The notes under the pieces are model-generated. The model made no database searches and was not told where the DNA came from. It saw only the letters and a program-made list of their open reading frames with translations. DNA of 64,000 nt from Pohlia nutans (lineage: Eukaryota; Streptophyta; Bryopsida; Bryales; Mniaceae), in the NCBI GenBank assembly GCA_022496805.1, contig CM040099.1, positions 19,700,031 to 19,764,030 of the forward strand. The letters are read 5' to 3'. Position numbers and translations under genes: made by a program. This document shows positions 1 to 11,084 of this stretch, piece by piece; the stretch's first letter is position 1; each line of letters starts with the position of its first letter.

Positions 1-282
1 TCTACTGTACAACCAATACCCTCATTAAAAATCTCCCTGTAATGCCGAATCTCTTACACCCACTACATATTTACAAGATGATATCCTAACCTTGACATAC
101 AAGGCTATCCTACTTCCTCACCACTAGGAATCAATACTTGACAAGATCCACAAATCACCACTACCCTCCAAATTTATTTTTTTTAAAAAGAAGAAAAACC
201 CTTATCTCAGCCTTCATAACTACGTCCTTTTTATGACACATGAAAAGTGACCATCCCATCCATCATATTGAAGTGGTCCATA

Positions 283-3200
283 TTAATAAAGACGTATCCG
301 GGTGGTGATGGTTTCCCTGCATATAGGGCAACATTGGAGGCTATTGGCACACTGGCGGCACGTTTGATGGCCACAATTGAAGGCCATGTCCTTTTTGTCG
401 GTGAGGCAAACGGGGCAGTCAACGCTGGGCTCGTCAGAGGTTCGTCCAAAGGGGTTAGAATTGGACATGGGAGCAGAGGGAGGGGAGGAGTAATTGGTGA
501 AACTAGGGTATTCATACGCGCCGTAGGAGGCGTTATTGGGAGGCGGGTGCGCCGGGTACGGGTCTCTACGACCGGAGTTCTGGTACCCGGGGTGCTGCTG
601 CTGGTACCCGGCGTTGAAACTGGGTTGGTGCTGGTACTGGGGCGGGCGGGCCGGTTGATATCCATCGCGTTGCAGGACCTTGGGAGGGGGCAGCAGGGGC
701 TTGACACCTGGCGAGCGGCCCACCTGGGAGGTTTCATCCAAGCATTGATGAGAACGTGATAAGGATTGGAATATGTTACTAGTTGTTCAATTCCAGGACG
801 CTATTAATGATGTTTATGGCTTAAAGCTTATGCCTTACAGCTTTACAATTTCTAAATACAACGTAAAATATGTTTCTAAAATTAAACTATTTTTAAATAT
901 GCTTATAAAAAATTTGATTTAAGTATAAATTATGTGAACCAATTACAATACCGTAGTAGGAAGGCAGGGTCGGCAGAAAATAATTCCCCAAAAAAATGCT
1001 GGAAAAATAAATAAATTTATCAAGTGTTTTGTCGAAATCAACAAAAATAAAGTCAACAAAAATTGTAGACAAAAAACAAAGGAAAATGTTTAGCTGCTAG
1101 TAAAATTTAATGTTAGTTATTAATAGCCGAATTTTTAATAATTATTTTTGAAAGTGCCAACCCCTACTTTTAGAACTTTTATTAATTATTCGACACCAAA
1201 GTGCCGACCCTGCCTTCCTACTACGGTATGCTGTCCTATGTTCAGATTTTCCCGTGAATGCCGAATAGACCAAAAAATGGCTTATGAATGAATTCGACTA
1301 TTCAATTCCAGCTCATCCATGGATGATTTCCATCCAATTATTTTGTGAAGGGTTATGCCACCGTTTCAAGTTAAATTTAACCCCTAAAGGACCATAAGGC
1401 CACCAGGTGGCTCCTGTATTTTTCCAATGATTTTGAGTAGGTTTTATGAAGACTCTCTTTTGTTATTTTTATTTTTATTTTTAATTCAACATATGTAATA
1501 TTCTTCACTAATTCCAGTGATATAAAATTTGGTCCCATTCAAATTATAATTTTCACAATATGATCGTTAAACTTGTCATTTTAAAACCATGAATCCTTGG
1601 TCCTTTAGGGGTTAAATTTAACCCCCCAAAAAAAAAAAAAAAAAAAAAAAGATTTACATAGGTCCCTATTACCTGCTTGCTCAGCATGTCGAGCTCCAGC
1701 GTGGCGCGGTACTGGAGCGGAATCTCCATGAGCGCCGCCAGGGCGAAGCTGGCCTCCTTCTGGAGAACGGGCAAATTTCGTTGCATGATGGACGTAAAGT
1801 TGACGAACTGGAAGTTGTCGAAGCTTCGGTGCGGCAAGTTATCGTCGAACTCCCGCATCATGTCCCACGGCCCGTCCCCTACCCCCACCAGCACTATGGA
1901 CAGCGGGTATGAGCTGGCGTTCACGATGGCGTCCACCGTGGCCTGCTCTTGGGGACTCTGCTGCCCGTCTGCCACGTCCACACTCCTCGTCACCTGCCCA
2001 TCTGTCACACCCGTCCACGTCAGCGTCCACCTCCAAGTAACCAAAACGAAAATGACCACCAAAATGTCACATTCACAAGCAGCTATGCTGAAGACTCTGC
2101 TACAAAGCTACATAGTGTAGCTGCACTGTAGATGTAGTTGCTCTTGATGCAATTGGCCTCTCCACCTTTAAGGTAGAGACACCTATTCATGACAGTATAA
2201 GAGATGTGGTACCTTGGGAGTGCAGGCAACATGGAACGAAATCATGAATGTCTTAGCAAATCTAGGAGGAAGTGTTGGGCCTTGGAATTAAATTTTTTGG
2301 AAGCATGAGCAATTTTACATGAATTTTTGAAGCAAGGGTATTGTAGACACCTATTCTAAGTTGTAGACTTACCCAAAAGAAACAAAGGACAAACTGTGAA
2401 GCAACATTGAATTGGACCAATTGTGAAGCAACAAGTGGGAAGTTGCCGGCAACTTTCAAACTTATCACGGTTCATTTATGGTTCAAAAGTAGCTGGCGAC
2501 AATGGGTAGCTGGCAACAATGGGTGTTGCTACCTTAGTCAAGAGGGGATGCAATTGCACAAACTAAAATGGTTCATTTAACCCCTTCAGGATTGCTCAAG
2601 CCAAAATGGCCTACGGTACGGTTTGCAATACAGGTTATGTGTACTGACTCTACTTCTCACACTCCCCATTTTCTCTTACACGCATCAGATCTCAGAGTTT
2701 CATCGCAACTTGGAAACCCTCTTCAAGACTGCATCGAGGTTACACTAAAAAATCAGCGCTCCTCCAACACTTCTGCGGCAATAGCAAACGGGTCCGGTAT
2801 ACCCCACACCCTAAAAATACGCTCCAGCTTCGGTCTATACTCAAACCAGCATCGTCCTTTAGGGGTTAAATTGGATGAATCAAATAGATCCAAAATCTCA
2901 ACGAAGCCTTCTAATCTACAAGTGGCAGGCCACAAGGAGGGGGATGTTATTAGCCCTGTCTATTCCCTTCTTTCCTGTTTGAATGCCCACTAATGGTGAA
3001 TCTGTTTTCTTCACCATTAGGGGTATTCACACATGCAAGATTTCCAGCACTAATGGTGAATCTGTTTTCTTCACCATTAGGGGTATTCATACATGCAGGA
3101 TTTCCAGCGCTGTATGTTTGCCTGGATAATCTGCCATGACCAATGGGAGGACCCCAGTGGCTATGAACTCCCCATTAAAATTCACTCGTCGCAAGTGCTC

Positions 3201-6200
3201 TTCCTCCAAGGCCTTGCTACAGGACAAGATTTTGAATCCATTCCGAGAAATCTCATCGAGAAGGTACGCGACCTTATCGATAAGATTTTAGTGCTGAAAA
3301 ACCAAGGATTCCGGTAGTTGTGCCACTTGCAACTAGCAAAGTATTAAGTAGCTCTTCCAGTGGAGTCATACCCCACTATGAATACCCCTATTACATCAGC
3401 AACCAAGAAATTGCAGATGGCAATTATTCAAGAAGAGGAGTTAAGTTCTAAGCCATAATCACCTCCCTTCTTTCCAGTCTCTATTCAACACTCAATTTCT
3501 AAAGAACTGCTCTCTTCTTCCAAAGATCATGATCATCAATAAGGGATGTCAATCAGAGTGCAAGCTTTTGAGGCGAGACTCCTAAGTGTTATTTCCCGCA
3601 ATCCACGCTCACAATCGCAAGACTCTCACCAAAATAGTTCCATTCCTCTTCCCCAACTTGAAATTATGGAGTTCAGCCACCACACTTCAAGAACACAAGG
3701 ACCACGTCCTCGCTCAAAAGTTCTTAGCAAAAGTTCATTAGGGGTGTCACGGTGCTTACTTCCCAATCTCAATCTTCAGAGAATGGATACATGGCACTTT
3801 CTCCTTGGATTGTGAAGGACCCATTCTCTGAAGATTGAGAAGCTTCATTCTTCTCCGCTTGAGCTGAAGAATGGGCGTGAAGATTGAAAAGTTTCATTTT
3901 TCCTCCTCAATTCACCCAATTCTCCCAATTCACTGCTTCACACTCATTCAAAGCATGTCACGGCCTAGTTCATGAAGAATGGCCACGATTGGCTCCTAAA
4001 TTCACTCACCAGGTTCTCATTCCTCAGAGAATCAACTTCTCGAAAGCACCGTGACACCCCCTACTGCAGCAAGGGCAGGCGTAAATACTTGCACTCTGAT
4101 TACCTCTAATGCCATAATCTCAATGACGCCCCTACAATCTTGACCTGTGGTTCCATGTGATGATATTCCACCAAACTGGAGGGAGGGGGAGAGGACTTTT
4201 GGCATGGAAAGAATCCAGTGTTCTAGCATGGTTAAATTTGGAGTCTGATCGTGGAAAAAAGTGCATCTCTGATTCAGTATGTAAAATCTTCCACAACCAG
4301 ACTCCAGATTTGCACGGAATCGACACCCAGAATGAAGCAGAGGAGAAACCCTAAACCAATTCTTTCCAGTTTCTATTCAACACTCAATTTCCAAAGATCC
4401 GCTTTCTCCTTCCAAAGATCATGATCATCAACAGGGGACGAACTGTAGAATGGTCAAACTTGGAGTCTGATTGTGGAAAAAGTGCACCTCTGATTCAGTA
4501 TGTAAAATCTTCCACAACCAGGCTCCAGATTTGCACGGAATCGACACTCAGAACGAAACCCTAAACCAATTCTTTCCAGTTTCTATTCAACGCTCAATTT
4601 CCAAAGATCCGCTTTCTTCTTCCAAAGATCATGATCATCAACAGGGGACGAACTGTAGCATGTTCAAATTTGTGGAAAAAGTGCATCTCTGGTTCAGTAT
4701 GTAAAATCTTCCACAACAGATTTGCACGGAATCGACAAAGATCAACATGGACAGAGGGGAAACCCTAAACCAATTCTTTCCAGTTCCTATTCAACACTCA
4801 ATTTCCAAAGATCCGCTTTCGTCTTCCAAGGATTATGATCATCAACAGGGGACGAACTGTAGCATGTTCAAATTTGGAGTCTGGTTGTGGAAAAAAGTGC
4901 ATCCCTGATTCAGTATGTAAAATCTTCCACAACCAGGCTCCAGATTTGCACAGAATCGACACCCAGAATGAAGCAGAGGAGAAACCCTAAACCAATTCTT
5001 TCCAGTTCCTATTCAACACTCAATTTCCGAAGATCCACTTTCTTCTTCCAAAGATTACGATAATCAACAAGGGACGAATCAAACTTGGAGTCTGATTGCG
5101 GAAAAAAGTGCATCTCTAATTCAGTATGTAAAATCTTCCACAACAGATTTGCACGGAATCGACAAAGATCAACATGGACAGAGGGGAAACCCTAAACCAA
5201 TTCTCTCCAGTTCCTATTCAACACTCAATTTCCAAAGATCCGCTTTCTTCTTCCAAAGATTACGATCATCAACAAGGGACGAATCAAACTTGGAGTCTGG
5301 TTGTGGAAAAAGTGCACCTCTAATTCAGTATGTAAAATCTTCCACAACCAGGCTCCAGATTTGCACGGAATCGACACCCAGAATGAAACCCTAAACCAAT
5401 TCTTTCCAGTTTCTATTCAACACTCAATTTCCAAAGATCCGCTTTCTTCTTCCAAAGATTACGATCATCAACAAGGGACGAATCAAACTTGGAGTCTGAT
5501 TGTGGAAAAAAGTGCATCTCTAATTCAGTATGTAAAATCTTCCACAACCAGGCTCCAGATTTGCACGGAACCGACACCCAGAATGAAACCCTAAACCAAT
5601 TCTTTCCAGTTCCTATTCAACACTCAATTTCCAAAGATCCGCTTTCTTCTTCCAAAGATTACGATCATCAACAAGGGACGAATCAAACTTGGAGTCTGAT
5701 TGTGGAAAAAAGTGCATCTCTGATTCAGTATGTAAAATCTTCCACAACAGGAACCGACAAAGATCAAAGGGGAAACCCTAAACGAACCTGCGATGATGAT
5801 GAGCACATGGTACTGTCCGCCGCTATCCTCAACAATATCCACGGCTTGGTTGATGATGGGCGCGAAGCTCGTCGGTCCCGCAAGCCGGAGGTGCGGCACA
5901 ATAGTCCTGTACCGCGCCAGCGCTTCCTCGAAACCCTCACACGGGCGGTGATCCGAGTTAAAACTGAAAACGTCCTTGTCGTGCGTGGTGGAGTCGCCGA
6001 AGCCAAAGCAGGGAATCAGATTGTCCTCGTCGAACTTCGACAACGTCTTCCCGACGATCGCCAGCGCCTTCTCGTACGGGTTCGGCTCGTTCCCGATCGC
6101 GTGCAAGCTGCGCCCCCCGAACGAGTGCTTCCCCGTCCACTCGTTACTCTTGGTAAAATCAATCCCCACGATCAGGTTCGACGACTCCAGTCCTGAGTCC

Positions 6201-6496
6201 CCCAGCGCCTGTTGCACCTGCTCCACCGAGCTGTAGTTGTCGTTGATCACGGAGTATTTCCGTGACCATCGCCGCTCGAATGTCTTCTTCCGTGGCGGTG
6301 GTGGCGGTGGCGCGGGTTGTTGTTGATACGGCGGTGACGATTGCCCTTGCGGCTCGTGGTCGTAATACGCGCTGTTGTACCGTGAAGATTGTGAGGGTAA
6401 CCGTGACGATTGTGAGGGTAGCCGCGACGACGAGGACGAGAATCCGCGCGGGTCGTTGTTGTTACCGGAAGAAGAACTGGAGCCACTGTTGCCCAT
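283..6496 (-). CDS. RGLG: RGLG-type E3 ubiquitin ligase: copine/vWA domain plus C-terminal RING
   Basis: Three exons on the minus strand: 6496-5788, 2001-1673 and 723-283 (stop 285-283). They give 1479 nt and 492 aa, with GT...AG borders and matching phases (1, then 0). Residues 1-70 are low complexity (Ser, Gln and a run of six Pro). The N-terminus MGNSGSS is a classical N-myristoylation site, which is why I chose this ATG over the in-frame upstream ones. The copine-type von Willebrand A domain covers about 105-346, with the metal-site-like DFTKSN at 113-118 and the family-typical stretch [10 protein letters not shown] in exon 2. A C3HC4 RING follows at about 449-482 (CPVC ... CGHQTC ... CPIC). 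Arabidopsis RGLG1 and RGLG2 have the same order and about the same length. Family members are plasma-membrane-anchored E3 ligases that make K63-linked or degradative ubiquitin chains in hormone and stress signalling. Intron 1 (3.8 kb) holds a tandem array and intron 2 holds two MITEs. The target proteins cannot be read from the sequence. Confidence 0.93.
951..1226. mobile_element. Mariner-like MITE with 26-bp terminal inverted repeats
   Basis: The ends at 951-976 and 1202-1226 are inverted copies beginning CCGTAGTAGGAAGGCAGGG. Each is flanked by TA (949-950 and 1227-1228), the target duplication of Tc1/mariner elements. The element has no coding capacity and lies in intron 2 of the RGLG gene. 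The inverted repeats are nearly identical, so the insertion looks young. A single copy is visible in this window. Confidence 0.75.
1377..1615. mobile_element. TTAA-CCC MITE, family A (RGLG intron 2)
   Basis: It begins TTAACCCCTAAAGGACC and ends GGTCCTTTAGGGGTTAA, a perfect inverted repeat. The outer flanks on both sides extend to TTAAATTTAA. It is 239 bp with no ORF. The interior closely matches 39768-39992. The TTAA plus CCC tip is the signature of piggyBac-class ends. Confidence 0.85.
1622..1650. repeat. Poly(A) tract next to the family A MITE
   Basis: A C6 run is followed by about 23 adenines between the MITE and RGLG exon 2. On the gene strand this is a T-rich tract just inside the intron 2 donor end. 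It is simple sequence with no other feature. Confidence 0.6.
2577..2869. mobile_element. TTAA-CCC element, diverged (RGLG intron 1)
   Basis: Left end TTAACCCCTTCAGG and right end CGTCCTTTAGGGGTTAA form an imperfect inverted repeat bounded by TTAA. The length is 293 bp and the interior is unlike families A-H. The open frame crossing it (2568-2993) has no recognisable domain. Confidence 0.6.
2989..3108. repeat. Two direct 60-bp repeats, each with a small hairpin
   Basis: Two tandem copies (2989-3048 and 3049-3108) differ at only about three positions. Each contains the inverted repeat CTAATGGTGAA ... TTCACCATTAG around a short T/C-rich loop. They lie in intron 1 of the RGLG gene. Confidence 0.85.
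3550..4103. mobile_element. Nested inverted-repeat elements that split the RGLG-intron array
   Basis: The outer pair is AATCAGAGTGCAAG near 3550 and CTTGCACTCTGATT near 4090. An inner pair, GGGGTGTCACGGTGCT near 3733 and its inverse ending near 4060, marks a second element. A third inverted pair lies within (CAATCTTCAGAGAATGG at about 3770 against about 3820). A partial array unit (about 3468-3550) lies on the far side, so the insertion apparently separated one unit from the rest. The family is not identified. Confidence 0.5.
4150..5786. repeat. About 200-bp tandem array in RGLG intron 1, each unit with a telo-box
   Basis: About eight units carry a shared order of landmarks: AAACCCTAAA, then CCAATTCTTTCCAGTT, a TTCCAAAGAT block, an ATCATCAACA(A/G)GGGACGAA block, GGAGTCTG, GTGGAAAAA, CAGTATGTAAAATCTTCCAC and TTTGCACGGAATCGACA. 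The telo-box core AAACCCTAAA starts at 4346, 4556, 4760, 4982, 5187, 5386, 5586 and 5773, giving spacings of 187-222 bp. The last copy is degenerate and runs directly into the 5' splice donor of exon 1 (GT at 5787-5786). Units are more than 90% alike by eye, so the array is recent. The small ORFs across it are artefacts of periodicity. An isolated partial unit lies at about 3468-3550. Confidence 0.92.
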
Positions 6497-7443
6497 GACG
6501 AAGAAACCTGACCTGCAATCGGCAACGCGCTTCAATAACCAGCGCAAACTCACGAGGAACACACCCACCCACACCACGCCCTTGATACAGAAAACGGAAA
6601 CCCCAAACATTCCTATTCCCAAAAACAACCGGCAATCAAATTATTCCCAAAAACAGCCATCGATCAAATGCAGGAACTACTAACCGTGATGTTCACGACT
6701 GGCGCCGCAAAATCAACAATGCATGCTGCTCACGGGCCTTGTGAGAGGCGGAATCTACGAGGCGGGTCCGTTTCATGCGCCGCAAAATCGCTGGCTACCT
6801 GATGACCGAGATCCTTGCTCGTTACGGTACTCCAGGAACCGATTTTTCGACCCAAATTGGGCAAGGGAGGGATGAGTGAGCAAACAATCATTGGCGCGTC
6901 GAAGGGGAAGCGTGTGGACTCGCCGGGATAGTGTAATCCGTTCCTGTTGCGGGAGGTTCTGGGTAGCTTCGGGGCTCCTTCGGAGCAGCTTCGTGGTGGA
7001 TGAATGATTAGCTGGAATGGATGGAAAATGGTGGGATGTAAGTACCTTCTTGGCGGCTTCGGACGGATGTGGTCGTTTCGTTAGTAGAATGTTGTTTTAC
7101 TGTCTGTGTATTTTGTTGTTTTAAAAGGCAGTCGGCAGTGAGACTGGGATATGATGGTAACTAGGAATGGCTTTTGGGGGACACGGCTTTATGAGGTTTT
7201 ACTATATAATCTCTTTTTTTTCTTGGCACAAATTTACTATATAATCTCTGCCGGGGAGGTCCTTTCTGTAGCCCGGATATTCTAGAATTTGGTTGTGAGA
7301 GTCAAACTTTATGCGTCCGTCTGGTGGGATTACTATCCGGGGAAGGCAATGTGAGAAGTCGGTCACAGAAGGTACTTGGAAAGAGAGAAGGAACTCTAAT
7401 TCTGGGTCGTGTTTTAGATCATTCTCCAACTCATCATAAATTA
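6497..7443. promoter_or_regulatory. 5' flank of the RGLG gene
   Basis: This is the presumed 5' UTR and promoter on the minus strand. It is more GC-rich than its surroundings up to about 7070, then AT-rich. I see no TATA box that I would trust and no coding exon. The open frames upstream of the chosen ATG (up to 6628) are in frame with it, but they encode hydrophobic sequence unlike the family N-terminus. Confidence 0.4.
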
Positions 7444-7450
7444 GTTTTGT

Positions 7451-7453
<3 letters not shown>

Positions 7454-7485
<32 letters not shown>

Positions 7486-7919
7486 ACACAAATTGAAAAA
7501 CTTCAATTGCAAAAGGAGAGTAAAACAAGGGAGCAGCTAGAACTGGCCACAGCCACAGAGAGACCAAAGCTAAGACCTACTGTAAGATAATGGAGTAATC
7601 AGCCGTGGAGCCAATCAGCAGCCAAGTAACTTTGTTGTTCACAGCATCAAAAGTATCGATAACACCTTGATCACACCATCTTTTCCTGAATTTACTGAGC
7701 AGTAAGTCTGCATGTCTAGGGTTCTTCAGAGAGTTCTTCTGGACAAAATTCCAAGCCGCTCAACCATAGTCCACAAGTCCCAGTCAATATTTTTGGTTAA
7801 CTTTGCGTTGAGGCCATCTAATGCCATTAAACACATAGTCGTTGCGTTCAAGCCAAAGGGTCCACGTGACGATGCCGCGGACAAGCTGCCAGGTGCCCAG
7901 CATCTTGCGAAACCGTCGG
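7454..7919 (-). mobile_element. 5'-truncated LINE (non-LTR retrotransposon) 3' end
   Basis: On the minus strand the translation contains LWLERNDYVFNG followed by KNSLKNPRHADLL and KFRKRWCDQGVID. This is the tail found after the reverse transcriptase / zf-RVT region of plant LINEs. One or more frameshifts (near 7780) break it. The element ends in a poly(A) of about 40 (plus-strand T run near 7454-7484). The 10-bp direct repeat GTTTTGTAAC flanks it at 7444-7453 and 7920-7929, a target-site duplication. It is a dead fragment. Confidence 0.85.
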
Positions 7920-7929
7920 GTTTTGTAAC

Positions 7930-8964
7930 TTTTTTGAGCTGAAAATGAGTTTGGGGTGAATTTAACCCTTATATGTGATTAAAGCAAACCTCACGGGCTT
8001 GTTTATGAGAGAATAATGGACGAAAATAAATGAATTTTCTCAATGAAACTTGAAATGAATTGGTGCTTTGGAAAGGTGGTTGAAAAGCGAGGCTAGATTC
8101 CGAACTTGCGCGTAAATTAAACAAGTGTGGAACAACTCACAATCAAATGAAGGAATTGGAGAAAGAGTAGTTAACAACTGTGGAGGGGGACATATAATTT
8201 ATTTTAAAAAAACAGCAAAAACGTTGGCTAGGAGTGTTTGTTGGCCATTGATGGCATATTGGAAATTTTAATTTATTTTTTAATAAATATTTTTAGCAGT
8301 ATACTCATTGCTATGAATTTTGGAGATGTTGTTTAGGCTGCCCTCCTAGGACCCTCTTCACGTTTAAGGATTAAGGTTATTTTTTCACTTTGAGACACTC
8401 TTTTCGGTTAGCTTTATTGTAGAGGGATATATTCCCTATGTTTGATAACGAGCTTTGTGTTTCCCTTTTCAATTTGTCCCATAATAAACTCCATGTTTGT
8501 TCAAACTACTACTCCTACTCGCTCAGGGTCTACACCATCAGGGTTCACATCATTGAATTGCAACATCGGAGACAAGTCTTCTATTTTTAAGGTATATCAA
8601 TTTTATCATAGGACAAAGAAGTACGATTTTTTTGCAAACTCATGGGTGTCTTCAAGGTGAATTTGCCTCCAGTTTTTGGAAATGAAAATTCATTTCAATA
8701 AATTAAGGGGCCAAAAAGTATATGTGGGTTCTTCATTGTTAGGGGGATTTTAGACCTTTCCGTAAGTGCCATAACAACATGTGGCATGTGAATTCTTCAT
8801 TGTTGGAGTGGAGGCGGGTTGTTAAGTCCTTTTTGTCAGTGGCAGTGAATTGGTTGTCAAGTCCTTTAATATTAATGTGAACTTGGGGTGAAACATTTGA
8901 TAACCCCGTTTTCGAAGCAATTTTTCTCGACCTCAATTTTTTTTAAAGTGCACAACAGATATAT
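7930..8964. other. Intergenic, no gene seen
   Basis: AT-rich sequence without a credible exon. The phrase TTTGAGACACTCTTTT at about 8390 recurs near 28335, so part of this is an unclassified dispersed repeat. Confidence 0.5.
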
Positions 8965-11084
8965 TAGAGTTATCCGTAAAGTGAGCTTGTGTTTGGGTTG
9001 GAAATCAGTGCACTGTTCATCTAAAATTTGAAAAACGTAAAGTACATGTCTTGAATTCCAGGGCAATACACACCCGCCCAACTATACGCTTCAGACATGG
9101 TTGGGCTATATTTGAAACCCTAGCCCACGTTCTAGCGCATCAGAGGGGGAGGAAACACGAAGTCGGTTTAGCCGCGATCCTCGGCTAGCTACGAAATGAG
9201 CTCCAGGATAGGTGGGAGGGCATGATGTAACGTGGCGTTCGAGCTCTACATGGCAGCCCGCCCCGAAGTCCGTGGCCTACATTCCCTCTGTGTCAGTCGC
9301 GTTGCATTCGGATTGACCGAATCCTAGTCACACCGCCGCCTTCCGATGCCGCCCTTCGATGCTTCCCGACGAAGCAGATTTGACGACCCCGGTCAAGGGC
9401 CGCCCTTTGCTGCCGGAATTTTGACTCATCCAGTTCGTCGTTGATGTTGGAACAAGTCTTCATCCACCTGGTCACAAACACCTCGTCTATTCATGAGCAA
9501 TGTTCCAGCGCTTACAAATTGTACAGCCCTCTGCTGCAAAGGCCATGGCAATTCATTCAAGTGTTCGAATTCATAGGGATTGCTCAAAGAATCCACAGGG
9601 AATGTTCACACTTGTAAGCTACCATAACACTTAGTTGCTCTAACTCTACCACTGACCTATTGTGGCGAATACTACCATTTACAACAACTGGTGGACGTGA
9701 TTTCTTTATAGCTGGCTCCGCTGCCCTAACTACTTCACAATCCTCATCTTCAAACAATTCTTGAATGAACTCCGGCGGAGGGGCTGGCATGTGCAACTGC
9801 AACCAAATCAGCAAGCCATGTTATCAGTCTGGGACCCTACACTCACTTCAAGCACGAAAAAAACACCCAGCAGCATAGAAAACCTCCAAACCTAATGCTC
9901 GTCTAATCAACCATGAAACCCTAAAACAAATTTGAAAAAACTCCCTGATGCGATTCCAGCCACTTTATAGTCATGCGACTTGCTGAAACGCTGGCCTGCA
10001 CTACTAGCACGCATTTAACTCCCTTGCTGCACAAGAAACTACTCCCTGCTCTATTTAGCGGGAAGCTCGCCTTGATCTACTTAGCTCGGGTGACTGCAGC
10101 CATGATCTATGAATTGCAAAACTCTAGAAGCAGAAAAGTTTCTCAAAGCCCCTAAGCAAAAAAATTTGACAAAATGACCCTAAAATCGCCTGGATCTACA
10201 AGACCCGAGCAAAAAAATTAGATAAAACGACCCTAAAATTGCCTTGATCAATAAGACCCGAGCAAGGAAAAAAATTTGACAACAAAAATAAAAATTGAGG
10301 GTTTAAGATTCCTTACCTGTGCAAAGCTTGTGTTTGGTGGGAGGTTGACTTCCGATCTCGAGAAAGCGTGGACCATCGTATCTAGCTTCTGCGCGGCAGC
10401 AGTGCGACTCAAATTTTGCCACCACGCCCCACGCCTGCTCTTGCCACGCGGAAATTCTCTTTGCTGCCATCGCCCCTGCTCCAGCCGTCGCTCCACGCCA
10501 TTTCGGGGTCGAATCCCCCGCGCCTGCTCCCGCCATCGACGTTGATGAGTAGCACCTCTTGAATCCCCGCGCATCGCCGAATGAATCCCCCGCACAGCGC
10601 CGAATGAATCCCTTGCGCAGCGCCTCTTTAATACCCCTCATGTCAAAATACAAGTAGTGCAATGCAAACAAGCCACAACGCAGCGAAGAGAGCAACGCAG
10701 ACGAGCCACAACGCAGCTAAGAGAGCAACGAACCCTGACCCTAATCCACAACGCACCAGAACGCAGCCACGATGCAAAGAAGATGTGTTTGAATCCCCTA
10801 TACGCAGTGGAGAATACGCGTTCACCAACGGTCCTTTCACGTGGTCCTTTCACGACGCGGCCCCTCTGACGACGTGGCCCCTCTGACAATGCGACGCCAG
10901 ATTCCCGAGGCGCGTTTGAAATCCATGAGCAAAGATAAATTTGACCAAAACCGGTGCCTCCAAATATTTCCGCATGTGTTTTTTTATAGCTACAGACACA
11001 TGCTCCACTTTTAGGGCTTCTCAAAGATTTTTCTCAAACCCAAGCCCAAAACCCTCTTATCAGCTCACATTACGGATAACTCTA
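8965..11084. mobile_element. 2.1-kb terminal-inverted-repeat element carrying GC-rich, exon-like sequence
   Basis: The left end (8965-8986, TAGAGTTATCCGTAAAGTGA...) and the right end (11062-11084) are inverted copies, 21 of 22 bases matching. A second short match (TTTGGGTT) lies just inside. Between them, 9120-9480 and 10320-10900 are clearly richer in GC and CpG than their surroundings. They include a spliceable open frame on the minus strand (see 9584-10595). This resembles a Pack-type element that captured genic DNA. I could not define a target-site duplication. Confidence 0.5.
9584..10595 (-). CDS. Hypothetical two-exon reading frame inside the TIR element
   Basis: Exon 1 is 10595-10317 (donor CACAG|GTAAGG) and exon 2 is 9796-9584 (acceptor TTGCAG). 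Both are phase 0, giving 163 aa. The first part is Arg/Ala-rich and basic (REQARGIRP, REFPRGKSRRG). The spliced part reads NLPPNTSFAQ then LHMPAPPPEFIQELFEDEDC and continues with KKSRPPVVVNGSI. I recognise no family. The strong splice signals and the non-repetitive exon 2 argue for genic origin. The position inside a TIR element argues for a captured fragment. The start codon is uncertain. Confidence 0.3.

Noticed and set aside
247..759. 170-codon plus-strand ORF
   Set aside because: Antisense of the RGLG exon encoding the RING finger, which has clear homology.
2568..2993. 141-codon ORF in RGLG intron 1
   Set aside because: It starts at a TTAA-CCC element end and shows no domain or splice context.
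4471..6196. Several plus-strand ORFs with repeated [15 protein letters not shown] words, one extending over RGLG exon 1
   Set aside because: They follow the tandem repeat period; the last one is the antisense of a conserved exon.
10303..11024. Arg/Cys-rich ORFs on the minus strand at 10.3-11.0 kb
   Set aside because: Low-complexity readings of imperfect repeats; only the spliceable frame at 9584-10595 was kept, at low confidence.
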